A stretch of DNA of 64,000 nucleotides, from positions 412,980-476,979 of the forward strand of contig NW_001799344.1 of the NCBI RefSeq assembly GCF_000165425.1. Direction: 5' to 3'. Source of the stretch: Paramecium tetraurelia. Its lineage: Eukaryota > Ciliophora > Oligohymenophorea > Peniculida > Parameciidae. The notes under the pieces were generated by a model. That model had not been told where the DNA came from and did not search any database. It saw only the letters and a program-made list of their open reading frames with translations. Shown here in pieces: positions 1 through 12,667 of this stretch (positions are counted from its first letter, which is position 1; each line of letters starts with the position of its first letter). Made by a program: the position numbers and the translations under genes.

Positions 1-327
1 AAATAAATCGAATAAAGCAAATATGAATGTAAATATATTTTATAACATTATTATTGTATTATATAATTTGTATTTCATTTAATCTATTAATCAATCATAT
101 ACTTTATTATTGAATATTCTAATTGAATGAGTCTTAGTAATGATAATCTATTTCATATACTTGATATTTGTGTATATTAATTAGTAGATACGAGAATAGG
201 CATTCAAATATTGCTCAGATCACTTGTATAAGTACGAATATTTACTAGAGATGATTAGTTACTTAAGATATAATTATTTCTTGATTTGGTGTGTATAATT
301 AAATTATTAAGAAATATTCTCGAAAAA
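1..327. other. AT-rich flank, no gene seen
   Basis: The first 327 bases are very AT-rich and I see no convincing reading frame in them. They hold the upstream region of the RABL2 gene and perhaps the promoter or 3' end of a gene outside the window. Confidence 0.5.
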
Positions 328-991
328 ATGAAAAGAAAAGTTAGGGAATACGATGAAAATGAATTCTCAAAAGCTGATTTGAAAATCATTCTTCTTGGTG
401 ATTCAGCAGTTGGAAAATCGAAATTGGTAGAGAGATTTCTATTAGATGATTATGAGGAAAGATAGCAATCTACATATGCATTGACAATGTATCGACATAA
501 TGCAAAGTTTGAAGGGAAAACGTATAAAATTGGTATTGAATATAAGATAATCAAAATAGATTTATGGGATACAGCTGGATAGGAATGTTTCCAGACTCTG
601 CATGCCTCGTACTATTATGGTGCTCATGCTTGTATTTTGGTAATTTGTATATTTTCATAAGTGTTTTGATGTCACAAGGAAGATTACTTATACAAATCTA
701 AAGAAATGGTATGAAGAAATGAGATAGAATTGTCCCACAATTCCTTGTTTATTGGTTGCCAATAAAATTGATTGTATATATAAGATTATCAAACATTTAG
801 TGGATCCCAGTGTCACTGAGACTAAATTTAAGTTTGCAGAGAGTAACAATCTCCCCATTTATTACACATCTTCAGCGGATGGAACTAATGTAGTTAAAGT
901 ATTTTAGGAGGCTTTGAAAGCAGCAATTGAACACAAGCAAAAGCCTGGTGGATAGTTTATGGATGATTTGATGGATTATTTGTAGGGTTGA
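328..991 (+). CDS. RABL2: RABL2-type small GTPase
   Basis: Ras-superfamily GTPase of 204 residues. The spliced product has the P-loop GDSAVGKSK (about residues 24-32), switch II WDTAGQE, the guanine motif ANKID and a late SSADGTN corresponding to the SAK loop. The run HASYYYGAHACI and the C-terminal pattern ADGTNVVK..EA are characteristic of RABL2 rather than ordinary Rabs, and there is no prenylatable C-terminal cysteine, as in RABL2. In other organisms RABL2 binds the IFT-B complex and controls entry of intraflagellar trains into cilia. Two introns, 533-559 (27 nt) and 640-661 (22 nt), are needed to keep the WDTAGQE and ACILCFDV blocks in frame; the spliced length is exactly 205 codons. It ends 25 bp before the stop of a convergent gene. 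Confidence 0.93.
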
Positions 992-1016
992 AAGGGTATT
1001 TATGATATATAATGAA

Positions 1017-1641
1017 TCATTCATTATCAAATTCATCATCTGTTTCGCAATCATCGAAATCATCGCAATCATCGCAATCGCCGTACGGAATATCTAATTT
1101 ATTATCATAATTTAGTTAATGGTGGATCACGACAGTTTGAACATGCTATTAGATGAAGTCAGATTAATCCTCCATGTAATAACAACGCACATCTCCCTCC
1201 ACTATCATCTCTTCATAATGAAATTATTATTATTATTATTGCTGCTTGAATTCATCCTCTTCCTCCATATAGTCACTGCTGTCGATATTTTAATCCTTGC
1301 CTGACAAAATATCTGATCCCGTTTGTTGCTGTTGTTTACATTTTAAAAAACCTCTCAAATAACCCATCTTTTAATTCCCGACTTCATTCAAGTCGAGGAA
1401 TTACTCAGCTTTTCTTAAAGATAACTAATTATTATTACTTTAATAACTAATGATAATCTTCTAAAGTCTTTTTTGGTACACCAACCTTCTCAGCAGCCTA
1501 TTTAAGACTGTATTTAATCTTATTTCCATTTTGATCAGTTTCGCCATTCTTGAATAACTTTCGCCATTCATCAACACTTTATTTAGCATCCATTATAGAA
1601 CGCTCCTTTACTCTCTTGAAAACATGTCTTGGTTAGTCCAT
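1017..1641 (-). CDS. unknown protein with acidic tail
   Basis: Predicted 199-residue protein after removing one 25-nt intron (1414-1438). The N-terminal half contains a segment (KYSLKQAAEKVGVPKKTLED) that looks like a helix-turn-helix of the kind found in ciliate multigene families. The middle has MGYLRGFLKC followed by a Gln run, and the C terminus is strongly acidic (repeats of DDCDD and DDF). The intron is supported because without it the first frame stops and the conserved-looking second frame has no start. A further open stretch just upstream on the same strand (about 1647-1850) also looks like a helix-turn-helix and may be an extra 5' exon. I cannot join it with a clear intron. Function unknown. 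Confidence 0.6.
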
Positions 1642-1850
1642 AGTTTTTAAAATGAAAAATTATATATAATTAATAATTCATCATTTTTTTCTTTTACTAG
1701 CCAATTTAAGCCTATTTCAAATGTCGAATCATATAATCCTCTATTAAGATATTTCATCACCTTTCGTGCAATAGTGATTATATTGCCTTTAAAAATTTTG
1801 ATATTGGATTTCAGAAATATAGCCTTAATTCTATTTTTCAATTATGCCAT

Positions 1851-2931
1851 AGTGTTTATTTTAAACAAAAATATATACTGTTTATTTAGCGATTAAATAA
1901 GCCAGTCATTTTTTATTATAATACTTCAATCTTTGCGGCAATTTATTTCAATTAATTATAATAATATACAAATACTCTAAATTCAATCAGATATTCTACT
2001 CTATTAATCAAAAGAGTCCATAAATTTTTGTGTTAGTCACTACAATTTCGTTATCTTATGATATAGCCCCATGCTTTTTGTAATACAGGCCTTTATTTTA
2101 TTGATTCTTAAATTTGAATTTTTTTATTTGTAATAAACAATAGAATAAATTTTGAGGGAATAATTAATACATTATATTTCTAAAAGTCAATAAAAAGGTA
2201 GTAGAAATAGATTTCTATAACTATTTTATAAAGACAATATATATTATTGTTACTTTTAGCCATTTAAAACATACGTGAATTAAAATATTCTTGGTGATAT
2301 TAGTAAGAAGTTAGTTGAATTCAGTTCTTATCGGTATGTGAAAGTTAGTATTATTAAGTATAGAAGTCCAGATACATTATGATATATGAAAAAATCTGTA
2401 TAAATTTCTGATATTATGTAATTAGATTGATATTTAATAATGGGTCTATTATAGTAAAAGTTAAACAATATAATAACTAATACGTGAGAAATAATAAAAT
2501 TGTAACACTTATGATTCATAATAATAGTGGGAGATTATCAGATAAAATTTTTCTTGATATTATTGTTTTCAATTAAAATTATGATTGCTGTTATCTATCG
2601 AAGGGATTTGAAATACCTGTTTATATAAACCCTATATTTAAAAGAACATCTATATTTGATTATAGGATAGAGTTTTGTTATCAATAAATTTTATATTTTA
2701 TTCAGCACTCTGATAATCAAACTTATAAGTTTTGTAATTCATTTGAATAACAAATTTACATGTTTGCTTTTTTAACTTCACTTGGAGATTGGATTATTTG
2801 GAATAGTTTTAGTTATTTTCAGTACGTCTTAAGATAAAAGGTGAATGTATATTTCTTTTTAGGAATATTACGACTTGCTGTTTTATTTATGCTTTTGTTT
2901 CAGTGAATTTATATTAATATTGAATTTATTT
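1851..2931. other. 1.1 kb AT-rich spacer
   Basis: Long AT-rich stretch without a convincing gene. A minus-strand frame around 2328-2519 is open and hydrophobic, but its composition is what random AT-rich DNA gives when only TGA stops. Upstream sequence of the gene starting at 2932 is included. Confidence 0.45.
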
Positions 2932-3465
2932 ATGAAATTTAGTGTACCTTTATCCCATTCTCCTTCTAACTTCTCCAAACAACTTATTCAATAGCAAAAA
3001 TAATTGTGCTTGTTCAAAGTACGCAAGTAACTATAAAATTTGAATGATCCATTTGACTCTACTGAAATATCTCGTGCTCTCAGAAATCTAGAAACTTAGT
3101 AATAGAGGAAACAACTCTTAGATTCTATAATCAAAATGAGGGAAACAAAAAGAACACAAGAAGAGCAGATAAAATAGGAATAGTTACAAAGATTATGGGT
3201 TAAGGCTAATTAAACTAATAGCAAAAAATTAAATACAAATTATGTCTACCATCGTGATCTAGACGATTTTGAGTCAATCAAATAATCAAGATATCGTTTT
3301 GAATCTGAGAGGATTGAAAATTTCTATTTAAGGAACGAAGGCAAACATCATAATTTCCATCGAGTTAGTAGTTTGGTCTGTTTGACGACTGATCTCGAGA
3401 AAAAAAAGAGATTGGTTCCATTGATCACCCGGAAAGATAGAAAAAATTTTACGATAGTCAATTGA
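2932..3465 (+). CDS. unknown basic protein, 177 aa
   Basis: Single-exon frame of 177 residues ending at TGA, with no intron needed. The sequence is rich in Lys, Arg and Gln, with a charged helical middle (IIKMRETKRTQEEQIKQEQ) followed by a block ending in KKKRLVPLITRKDRKNF. There is no signal peptide or membrane segment and I recognise no domain. Its composition differs clearly from the surrounding spacers (balanced third positions, regular TAA/TAG glutamines), which supports it as a real gene. It is followed after 35 bp by a membrane-protein gene on the same strand. Confidence 0.65.
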
Positions 3466-3500
3466 TTGTTTATTTTATTTGATTTTGTGTTTAAATTAAA

Positions 3501-4578
3501 ATGGAAGTGCTGCAATAAGAGGACAATTAATTCAGATATAAACTCATGAATGTATTCTTCCAATACATAAAAAATGCCCTATTCATCCTATTAATTGGAT
3601 ACGAAGGAATTAAATTACTAAACATTGATCATGATTGTTAATTATCAGAGATTACTTATATCAGTACATTGTATCATGGAGGAATAATTATATTACTCTT
3701 TAACATTGTCTCTGCATGTTATATACTATATTAGAAGCACTTTGTGAGAATTGAATACTTTATTACTTACGGACTAAATATGTTGGTTTTTGTATGTATG
3801 CTGCTATTTTCCTTACAATAATTGATCTAGGGAAGTTGCAGCATCGGATAATTATCAGTCAAGTACTATATAATAATATCATTCATCACTCAGTTGGATG
3901 TATTATTAATTATGATGTTCAAACATGAATTTTCAAACAGACAAACCAATATATGTTCCAATACTGCTGTTGTGATACTGTTATTAATGACTAAGATTGA
4001 TAATGATTGTGCAGTCAACGCATTATCATTGGAGATTCAACTAATCTCTGCTAATATTTTGACATTACTCTTTTTCACTGTTCTCAACGTAGCAATTAAT
4101 CTATTTCCAAAACTCAGAGAACAACTAACAAATGCATTTAAGTTTGTTTGTGTCTTGGTTCTGTGTTTCCTTATCCTAAATTATCTATTAATAGTTTACT
4201 TTGTTCAATCAGTAATTTATTGATCTTATATATTAGGGTGATATCAAAGAGAATTAAGAGTGCATGCCTCTTGATTTTATTACTAGAACCTATTGTTTTC
4301 TGGCTCCTGTCAACTTGATTGGAATGATACCAATTTTAGCATCTTTCAAATTTGAAACTATCGATGAGGAAGAAGAGGATATTGTTGTCCCATAATAATA
4401 AGCAGAGATTATTTCTCCATCCAGAGGATTGCCAATATAGAATTCACCCTCCCCCTTTTAATAATCGAAGTTATCGTTAAACAATAACACAACTCCTTAT
4501 AAGATTATTGTAAATAATAATCAACTTTCCCCTGACGAGCAATTTTTGATGGGTAAACATCAACAACCACAATATTGA
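3501..4578 (+). CDS. multi-pass membrane protein
   Basis: 350-residue protein from two exons, with one intron at 4212-4236 (25 nt). The spliced length is 351 codons. The first 240 residues carry about six hydrophobic segments separated by short polar loops. They are followed by a short hydrophobic stretch near VNLIGMIPIL and then a cytosolic-looking tail with an acidic run (DEEEEDI) and Gln/Pro/Ser-rich sequence. No family motif is recognised. The start at 3501 is the first ATG of the frame, and an internal Met at residue 16 could also serve. Confidence 0.75.
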
Positions 4579-4988
4579 TTTAATACATACTGTAATATTA
4601 TTAATGAGATAAATAAGCAATATTATATTCACCTCCATTTCTATTTTATGTTTCATTTGAGATATTATATTTTGATTTATTCTTAACCATTATCTTTATT
4701 ATCAATTAAATAAATATGATATTAAATAAATAGTATAAAAAAATAATATACATGAAATCCTAAACAACAATTAATAAGTTCGTTTGTCTATCTTTCAATG
4801 TTCAATTATTAGATAATAAAGAAAATGGTCTTATCATAACTTTTTCTAGCTGATTGAAAGTAGAGCGAGTGATTATTAGAATATATAATAAATGATAAAT
4901 ATATTAATATAAAACATAAATGATGGTGACTTTTAATTTAAATCTTTTTTTTAGATAAAAATTAAATGAAGGTATTAGAATAACTTAT
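4579..4988. other. AT-rich spacer
   Basis: About 410 bases between two plus-strand genes. Nothing coding or structured is visible. It should contain the 3' end of the upstream membrane-protein gene and the promoter of the TCTP gene. Confidence 0.5.
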
Positions 4989-5564
4989 ATGAAGATCTAC
5001 GTTGATGCATTCAGTGGAGAAGAAATCGTTTCTGACAGTTTCAATATGGAAGAAAAATTCGAAGGAGTTATTGGTGAAGTGTAATCCCAAGATATTGTCA
5101 AAGGTGCTCTCAATGTAGATGTTGGTAAGATTTTGTAATAATCAATTCTTAGGTGCTGGAGGACATTTCGGTGGAAAGAACGAAGATGAAGAAGACGGAG
5201 GTGTAGAAGATCAAGCCTAAAAAGTTAATAACATCATTGATGCCTTTAAATATGCTGAAACTTAATTCACCAAAGCCGATTATGTTACTTACTTTAAAGC
5301 TTATGCCAAAAAGGTTAAGGCTTATTTAGAAGCAAACAAACCCAGACAGAGTTGCTTCATTCTAAAAGGGAGCTGGCGAATTCATTAAATGGGTGTCTGC
5401 AAACTTCAACGAGCTTTAATTGTAATCTCTACAATCTATTGTTTAGCTACTGTCCAGAATCATATGACATGGAAAATCACATAGTTCTTGGTTATTACAA
5501 AGAAGGACAAGCTGCCCCAGCTTTCATTTACATTTTAGACGGATTAAAAGAAGTCAAGATGTGA
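4989..5564 (+). CDS. TPT1: TCTP (translationally controlled tumour protein), frameshifted
   Basis: Clear homologue of the small conserved cytosolic TCTP, a protein linked to growth signalling, calcium and microtubule binding. Visible blocks are MKIYVDAFSGEEIVSDSF at the N terminus, an acidic loop before the helical hairpin, KKVKAYLEANKP in the hairpin and GYYKEGQAAPAFIYILDGLK at the C terminus. One intron lies at 5125-5152 (28 nt). The gene is not in a single frame: after KP the next block (DRVASF...) is in the +1 frame at the CCC at 5341-5343, and the C-terminal block (SYCPESYDMEN) is a further +1 along, somewhere in 5427-5450. Length minus intron is two bases over a whole number of codons. 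This is either two base insertions or assembly errors, or a decaying copy. Confidence 0.88.
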
Positions 5565-6068
5565 TATAAAATAAAATAATTGTATATTGATTTTCATTTA
5601 TTATGCTTATCTCATATTAGATTAAGGGCAGTATCATTTTTACTCCCATTGAAATTTATTTAATCATTTATCAACCATTAGTAAACTATTGTAGGAGGTG
5701 CTCAAATGTAAAAATACTTTATTATCTTCTTCTCATGGTTCTCCACTTTATTTAAGAATTTCAACATCTCTAAAGAGAAGAGTCATTTCAAATGAAATAA
5801 TGTAAAAATAATCAATAATTCTAATAGCTTATCAGGTTTCTAATTTATTCTTACAAAATATGTTAGGGCCACTCATATTAAATCTATATTAAATAACAAA
5901 TTTTAATGCTTCCCTTTAAGTAGAATTTAGTTAGAAATAGTCTTGATAAATTATTATTTGATCACATTAAATTAAATATAGAACAAAAACAGCCTAATAT
6001 TCTTAAATAAATTGATTATATTTTCATCTAATAATTAAATGATAAAGAATCTAAAACAAATTAATATA
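5565..6068. other. AT-rich spacer
   Basis: About 500 bases between the TCTP stop and the 3' end of a minus-strand gene. Stretches such as 5690-5780 are less AT-rich than the rest, but I find no start with a consistent frame, and no hairpin or repeat. Confidence 0.4.
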
Positions 6069-9000
6069 TCACAATTTGACCCATTTAGCTAAAATGAATA
6101 ACAAAGCATCAATCATTATAGGTTTTTACAAGCAATCATGAAATGGTAGCTTTTTTAGAGCTATTTTGCTCTCGTCATCCTAAAATCCAATCAATCCAAT
6201 TAGTCTTGTATCTTTTTAATATTCATTTAAAACAGCCTTAATTTTTGCACAATCTTGGCTGAATTATTCATTCACATACTCAACTCCAACAAATACAATA
6301 TGATATCCTTTACAACAAGTTTTGTATTGTGAAAATTGCTTCCTTAATTAATCTACAATATGCATTCTTTGCATAGTATAAATGTAAGGAATTTTGAGAT
6401 TGCTCAGTTGATGTGAGATAGCATATAAATCAAAGTCATTCTATTCACAAATTAAAATCTTAGGACACTAAAATTGAATTACTATAATATACTTGGCATT
6501 TGTAAATAAATTACTATTATTTAATTCTTTCCATCTTTTCAAAACAATCTAATAATTCATTTGGACCTAAATTAACTGAAGAAATTCTCATTGAAGAATA
6601 GACTGAGGATCGTCCTCCAAAGGTAAGAAGAGAATCTCTTTATTTAGATGTAAGCTATTATGCTATCTAAGGATGTAGTCTTGATTAGATAAAACTGACT
6701 GAAATTTTTCTCGCTTTTGGTTCTTTAACGCAAATGATAGTATCAAGAAATTAAGAATGTTGTAGTTTCTATTCCTTTTTCTGTATTTTATCATCTAATT
6801 AAAAACTTGATTTGCTAGATTATTCATCCCCATCAGGGTTATTCATTTCAGCTTTTGAGTCCGAGGATGATGAACTTTGTTATGAGTCGTCTTATTCTGA
6901 GATTTAAGAAACTGAGTAAGATTTGCCAGGTTATTGTTGATTATAAGAAAATTCAGATTATCCAAATTAGGGTATTTGAGGATCCTATTTGCCCGAAATA
7001 GTTTCTTCTTAGGATTCTCTTTTCATTTTTTTGAGTTTCTCTTAAATTTATATTCTGCTTATTTCTGTTAATCTTTATGATTAATGCCTTTTAAATTGGT
7101 CACTTTAACCATACACTTAATGAAATTGGGACTTGTTTGCAACCAATGCAGATTACCTTTTTTGTGTTAGCTGTTTATTGAAGTTTGGATTCTCATTCTT
7201 AATCAATAAGATAAAATAGAATTATGTGCCTTCTTCAGTCTTAATTGAATTGAATTCAAAAGGCATGATAGCAACAGCTAGGGATATATAGAAGGCTGTG
7301 AGAATAGAAAAAGAATATTATTTTGAAGTTGCAACTATGTCTGTCATTTATTTACTAACTAAAGTTTGTTATTTCAAGTGCTTGATGGTTTGTTCTACGC
7401 TTTCTAAGATTCCTTCGTTTACAGTTGTAGCCATGACCTTAATGATTATCTCTATGTGATCTGTCAATAATGGCGACTTTTAAGTGGAAATTTCGATGCT
7501 ACCATTAACAGTAACTTGAATGGATTTGACTATATTTTATGAATCTAAAAATTATTACTTAACAAACTTAACACAACTTGTCGAACTCTGTTTGGATCAG
7601 TTCTTAAGAACATTGGAACATTCTGTTTAATGTTAACTTGTATATTTAAGCCTCTAAATAAAGCTTGTGCTTTTATGATGTTTAAACAATCTGAAATGAA
7701 TTCTCTAGTGTGAATATCCATCAAGTTTCGGTCTAATTTATTCTTTTTATGCATAGTGACATAATCCTAAAAGTCATTTGCAGTGCTTATTAATAATTTG
7801 CAACCTGCCAATGCTGGATCAATATATTAGTTTTATAAATCCTGATTGACTTCTTTCTATTTTAGATTAATAGAAACAAATTACTTGGACCAGTTCTAAC
7901 ATTGACAATGTGCAATTCAAAGGTTCTTTGATTTTCTAGGAAATGGTTTGTATAATGTCATCACTATTTTTTAGATATTGTTAGAGTTAGAGAATGAATG
8001 GTTCTTCAGTTAAATCGTTGATGTAGATCAGAATTTGAGGTTTACTTTACATAATCACGGGATTCAAAATGACTTGAGTGTACAGTTTGTCTAGTTATAC
8101 TGATTGGAAAATACCTTTTTTGATATAAATCTTCAAGGAAAAGTCCAAGGCGAAATTTGTTAAATTATATTTGATGTGAGAAAAAGCAAGCAGATGTTCG
8201 ATTAAGGTTTGCATTTACATTTTCCTACAAAAGAACTGTATTTCTTTCTTTTCTTCAAATTGTACATTCTCAAACAATATGTTCTATGTTCAAATACATT
8301 AATATATTAGTACTCAAGGGTTTAAGTAAATTTGATGAAGTTACTGATGTCTTTACTTCTATGAAAGCTGGGCAATATGGTGCATGATTCTTCAGAAAGC
8401 AATCCAAAATCATACAATTCCAACTGAGTCAACTATGGATTTAACTAATCATTGGTCAAAACAATATGGGACATGAATGAATTTATTATTCTTATTGGTT
8501 GTTAGGCATTTTCAAAAATGTAGATTCCACATTGAAAATTCACCAATAAAAATTCATACTACTATTCTAATTGCTTCAAATTGTTTAGATTTTCAAGATC
8601 CTCATTTGTTATGTTTTGGATGTTATTTCTTTTATTTTATGGTTCTGTCATTTCTCTCTAGGTATTTGTATAAAGGGCTCTTTGAGTGTGTTATGGGCTG
8701 AAGTTCCTATATAACACGGTTTCGTTTGAATTTTAAGTTTGATATAAGTTATAAATCAACAAAGATTAGATCATAAGATGTCCAAAAATGATCCTTGTTG
8801 ATCCTATCACTTCTAAATTGTCAGTAAATGAAGGGAATCTATTATCAATGCGTTTATAATACCTAAATAAAGTGTAAAACAGCGAAAATAAAATTACAAG
8901 ACTCTTGCAAAGCTATGACTCAATTGCAATCAGAAACAATATCATGATTCCATAAATCTCAAATGCATAACTTCTTTGATCATATTCATTAGTATATATT

Positions 9001-9271
9001 AAGTCATAATTAGTTTCACACCATAAAATTATTAGACTGAAATATTTCAACATTGTGATTATATTTATTAAGAGAGCAGTTTCCTTCTTTAATTTACTCA
9101 TTGCAATATGAAAAGCAATTATCAAAAACACTTAGATCTAAAAATGTTCACTATTTTAATTACCATTATGCGATAGATGAAAACCAGTTTTTGTCCTTCT
9201 ATTTCGTAATTCAGAGCTTAAGCTATGGTTAAAACAATATCGAAGCACTAATAGGAGGATATGATAGTCAT
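6069..9271 (-). CDS. hybrid histidine-kinase-like protein 1 (degenerate catalytic sites)
   Basis: Large minus-strand gene with an N-terminal membrane region (hydrophobic segments encoded at about 8900-9140), a long middle part, a HisKA-like dimerisation helix (about 7900-7960), a HATPase-like region (about 7100-7650) and a C-terminal receiver domain (about 6069-6480). The H-box reads ISQKIKEPLN: Gln (TAG at 7936-7938) stands where kinases have the phosphorylated His. The N-box region (TDPNRVRQVVLSLL, then KSIQVTVNG after a 29-nt intron) lacks the usual second Asn. The receiver strand reads HIVFVGVEYV, with Gly where the phospho-accepting Asp should be, although a late QKP keeps the conserved Lys. 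Several short introns are needed (for example GTAATTAAAATAG..., 26 nt, near the N terminus); exact exon borders in the middle are not resolved. Probably a membrane-anchored pseudokinase scaffold. Its paralogue follows 106 bp away on the same strand. Confidence 0.75.
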
Positions 9272-9377
9272 GGTCGATTTCCACAAAATAAAATGCTCAT
9301 ATGTCTCTGGGTTTAACTTAAAATAATTTGATAGTATGTTCATTTATTAGTATATAAATTATTTATTAATTTAACAA

Positions 9378-12300
9378 TCACAATTTCACCCACTTAGCTA
9401 ATATAAACAATAACGCATCTATCATCAATGGTTTTGATAAGAAATCATGAAATGGCAACTTCTTTATAGCATTCCTATTGTCATCATCCTGAAACCCTAT
9501 TAATCCTATAATCCGAGCTTCCTTTTTAAATTGAGAGTTGATGTTTTTAATTAAGTTACACTGTTCCCCTAATTCTTCATCGACATACTCTACACTAATA
9601 AATATCAATTAGTATCCCTTGCAACAAGACTTTTCAACCTCATACGCAGTTTTTAATTTCTCGTGTATTTGAGTTCTCTACATGATGTAATCAAAATTCA
9701 TTCCAATATTACCAAGCTAATGAGAGACAGCATATAAATCAAAATCGTTTTACTCACAAATCAGAATTTTAGGACACTACAAATATAAGATTATAAGACT
9801 TACTTAGCATTTTTAGGTGTATTTTTATTGTTTAATTTTTTCCATCTTCTCAAAACAGTCTATTAAATCGTTTGGTTACATTATACTAGCCGAATATCTC
9901 ATGGATGAGAAGATACTTGATCTTCCCCCAAATGTTAGAACTGAGTCTCTTTTGTTGTTCGAAATATTGTTATTGTAAGTGTAATTTATTGATTATTACA
10001 TTATTACCAAAGGAGAATCATCTTCATTTATTTTCCCAGTCTTATTGTATAAAAATTAATCCAGTTGAACTCCTAAGTCTAAACTATTATGAGAACTCTC
10101 CTTTGCCCCTTTTGATTCCTTTGAATCCTACTCAGACACTATTGATATATCTGATTTCGAGTGAGAAATCACCTATTTAATCTTTCTGCTTTGATCCTAA
10201 GATTTTATTGTTTTAAAAGTGGGTAGAAAATCAATATCAATATCTCCTTGGGATGTTCTCGGTACAATGAAACGAGACTAATTTTATTATCCAAAGGATG
10301 TTGATAATTTCATTGCCTAATCTTTTTTTTAGGGTTGATTACCTAAACCTTGGGATTATGACTGCAATTTCTATTACTGTAACGGTTATTGTTTCAATTT
10401 CTATTTTTCCATTTACCCTTGAATTGTTATGCTGGGTTTATCATACAGACCTTATCCTGATGATTAATATCTTTTGAATCCTTGATCAATTTAATAAGAC
10501 TGTTTAAAGTTTAATTGTTGAATGCTGAGAGCAGATTATCGTTTGAAATTTAATTGTTAAGAGAAGGTTGGATTTTAGTTTTGAATTTAAATAATGAAAC
10601 AAATCTCTTCATGATCTATGTTTTTCTCATAATGATATTCGAATGGGATTGTAGAAATGCTAAGGGATAAACAAAATGCTATCAAAATAGATTGACTATA
10701 TTTTCGACCTGCATTTGCCAAATCGATCATTGTAGATGTCATCAAATTTTAGGATTTAAAAAATCTCACTGTTTTATCAATAGTTTTTAGCACCGATTAA
10801 TTCATTTCTGATGCATGTACTTTTATCATAAGTTCAATGTGATCCTGCATCAAAATTGATTTGTTTGCTGAAACTACAATTGTTCCATTTATTGTTGCCT
10901 GAATTGAACTTACTAGTAAATTTAATAGGATTTATCTCAATCTATTAGGATCTGTTCTAAAAAAAGCAGGGACATTATGCCGAATATTAACTTAGATCTA
11001 TAGTCCTCTGAATAATGCCTGTGATTTTATTATGTTTATTGAATCAGTTACGAATTCCCTAATTTAACTTTATATTATATGGATTACCTTATGTGAACAT
11101 CCATTTGACATAGTTCCAGTTTTCCCTTTTTTCTAATAGTGACATAGTCTAAAATATCGTTGGCTGTACTAATCAATAATTTACAACCTGCAAGGGCTGG
11201 ATTTAAAAACTTTTCCTGAATTTCAAACGGAACAGAATGCTACATATGGAAAGCTAATTAATACTATTGTTATTTCCAGCATTGAAATGGTGCAATTCAA
11301 AGGTTACTTAATTTTCTATGATATGTCTGAGACTAATATATCGCTATTTTAATTAAACTAATTCAATTGTGTCATGAATGGTTCTTCAGTAAGGTCTGAT
11401 ACAAATAAGACTAACTAAGGCTTGTGTCTTTACAATATTGGGGAGAGCACTACACTGGTATATAGATTATCTAAATTTGGATTAACTTAAATTACCTTAT
11501 TTCAGGTATATTTTAAGAGAGAAATCTATTAAGTTTTGACATTGATTGAATTTGAAATGTTAAAACGGAATCAGGTGTTCAATTAAAGTTTTAATTTTCA
11601 TGGATTTATGAAAAAATTACACTTCTTTTAGTCCAATGTTTCCATTTTCATAATTTATGCTCTAAGCACAATAATAATTATTCAAATACTTACTCAAGAG
11701 TTTGCATGAATTTGATAAAATTGGCTATGTCTTTGCTTCTGTGGAATTTAGGTAAAACCGTTAAATTGTCTTCAAAGGCAATTCCGAAATCAAATATCTC
11801 TGAATTCAGGAATTCGTCACTTAATTGATCATCCTTTAGTACTAGATGTGACATGTAAGGGTTGATTGACTTAACTGCACTTTATAAGTTGTCTAAAACA
11901 AATATTCCTATTTATATATTATTTAAGACATTTTCATAAAACTAGTCCAAGCTTTACCTTTCTGTGTCCAGTCTGTTATCTTCAGATATAACGACTTCGT
12001 TTTCTTTAAGTTGTTATGTATTTCTGTTCTTGATCTCGTAATCTTGTTGATTCAGGTATGTAGAAATCCGCCATTGTTAATTTGGTTGAGATTGTCTGTT
12101 GCTGTGTATGGGAAGATAGTTGTTGGACTGTTGACCCAACATTACAAGTTGATTGTTCAATTACTTCTTCTGTTATGGCAATTACAACAAATATATTTAA
12201 AATGCTATGTGTATTAATACTATCCTAATTGAAGAAAGAATATCGATTTTATTTTAGAATAGTTAGATTCTATCCTGTTATGATGTATATATACCGAAAA

Positions 12301-12667
12301 AGAGAGTATAATAGCGAAAATAATAGAGAAGTTGTTTAGCATATTTGAGATTCTTGCAATAGCACCAAACCAAGCATAAGAGTTTAGATTTCTGCTGTAT
12401 AACTAGCATAGGGTTTCTTCAATTCATAAAATAAATAATAGTCAGTTTCAGTCCAGCAAATAGAAAGTAAAATAAAATATGTAAAAGTAGCAACATTTAG
12501 AAATCCATTTCTAAATTTTCTTAAAAACTTAAAAATCAACCAAAATAAAACCAATAACCCTGCTTGAACCTATGAATATAATTCATTTATACAATAATTC
12601 TCACTATTAACATTATTCTTGCAACATCCACCTTTTAAGTGCTTACATCAATAGTTGAGATAATCAT
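9378..12667 (-). CDS. hybrid histidine-kinase-like protein 2 (degenerate catalytic sites)
   Basis: Tandem paralogue of the preceding gene with the same layout. After a start at 12667 and a 23-nt intron comes a region of several membrane segments (VQAGLLVLFWLIFKFLRKF and following), then a HisKA-like helix at about 11240-11330, a HATPase-like region and a receiver domain at 9378-9790. The H-box reads ISQKIKQPLN, again with Gln (TAG at 11316-11318) in place of His. The N-box region reads NLLVSSIQATING, without the usual Asn. The receiver strand reads YQLIFISVEYV, with Ser in place of Asp, while SKP keeps the conserved Lys. Interior exon borders are approximate. The two copies agree closely at the C terminus (both end DALLFILAKWVKL), so the loss of catalytic residues predates their duplication or was kept in both. 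Confidence 0.75.

Noticed and set aside
1642-1850. Separate gene encoding MAQLKNRIKAIFLKSN...
   Set aside because: Its end runs into the 5' region of the 1017-1641 gene without a usable stop; more likely an unresolved upstream exon.
2328-2519. Minus-strand hydrophobic open frame as a membrane-protein gene
   Set aside because: Length and composition are what chance gives in AT-rich DNA with a single stop codon, with no motif or intron support.
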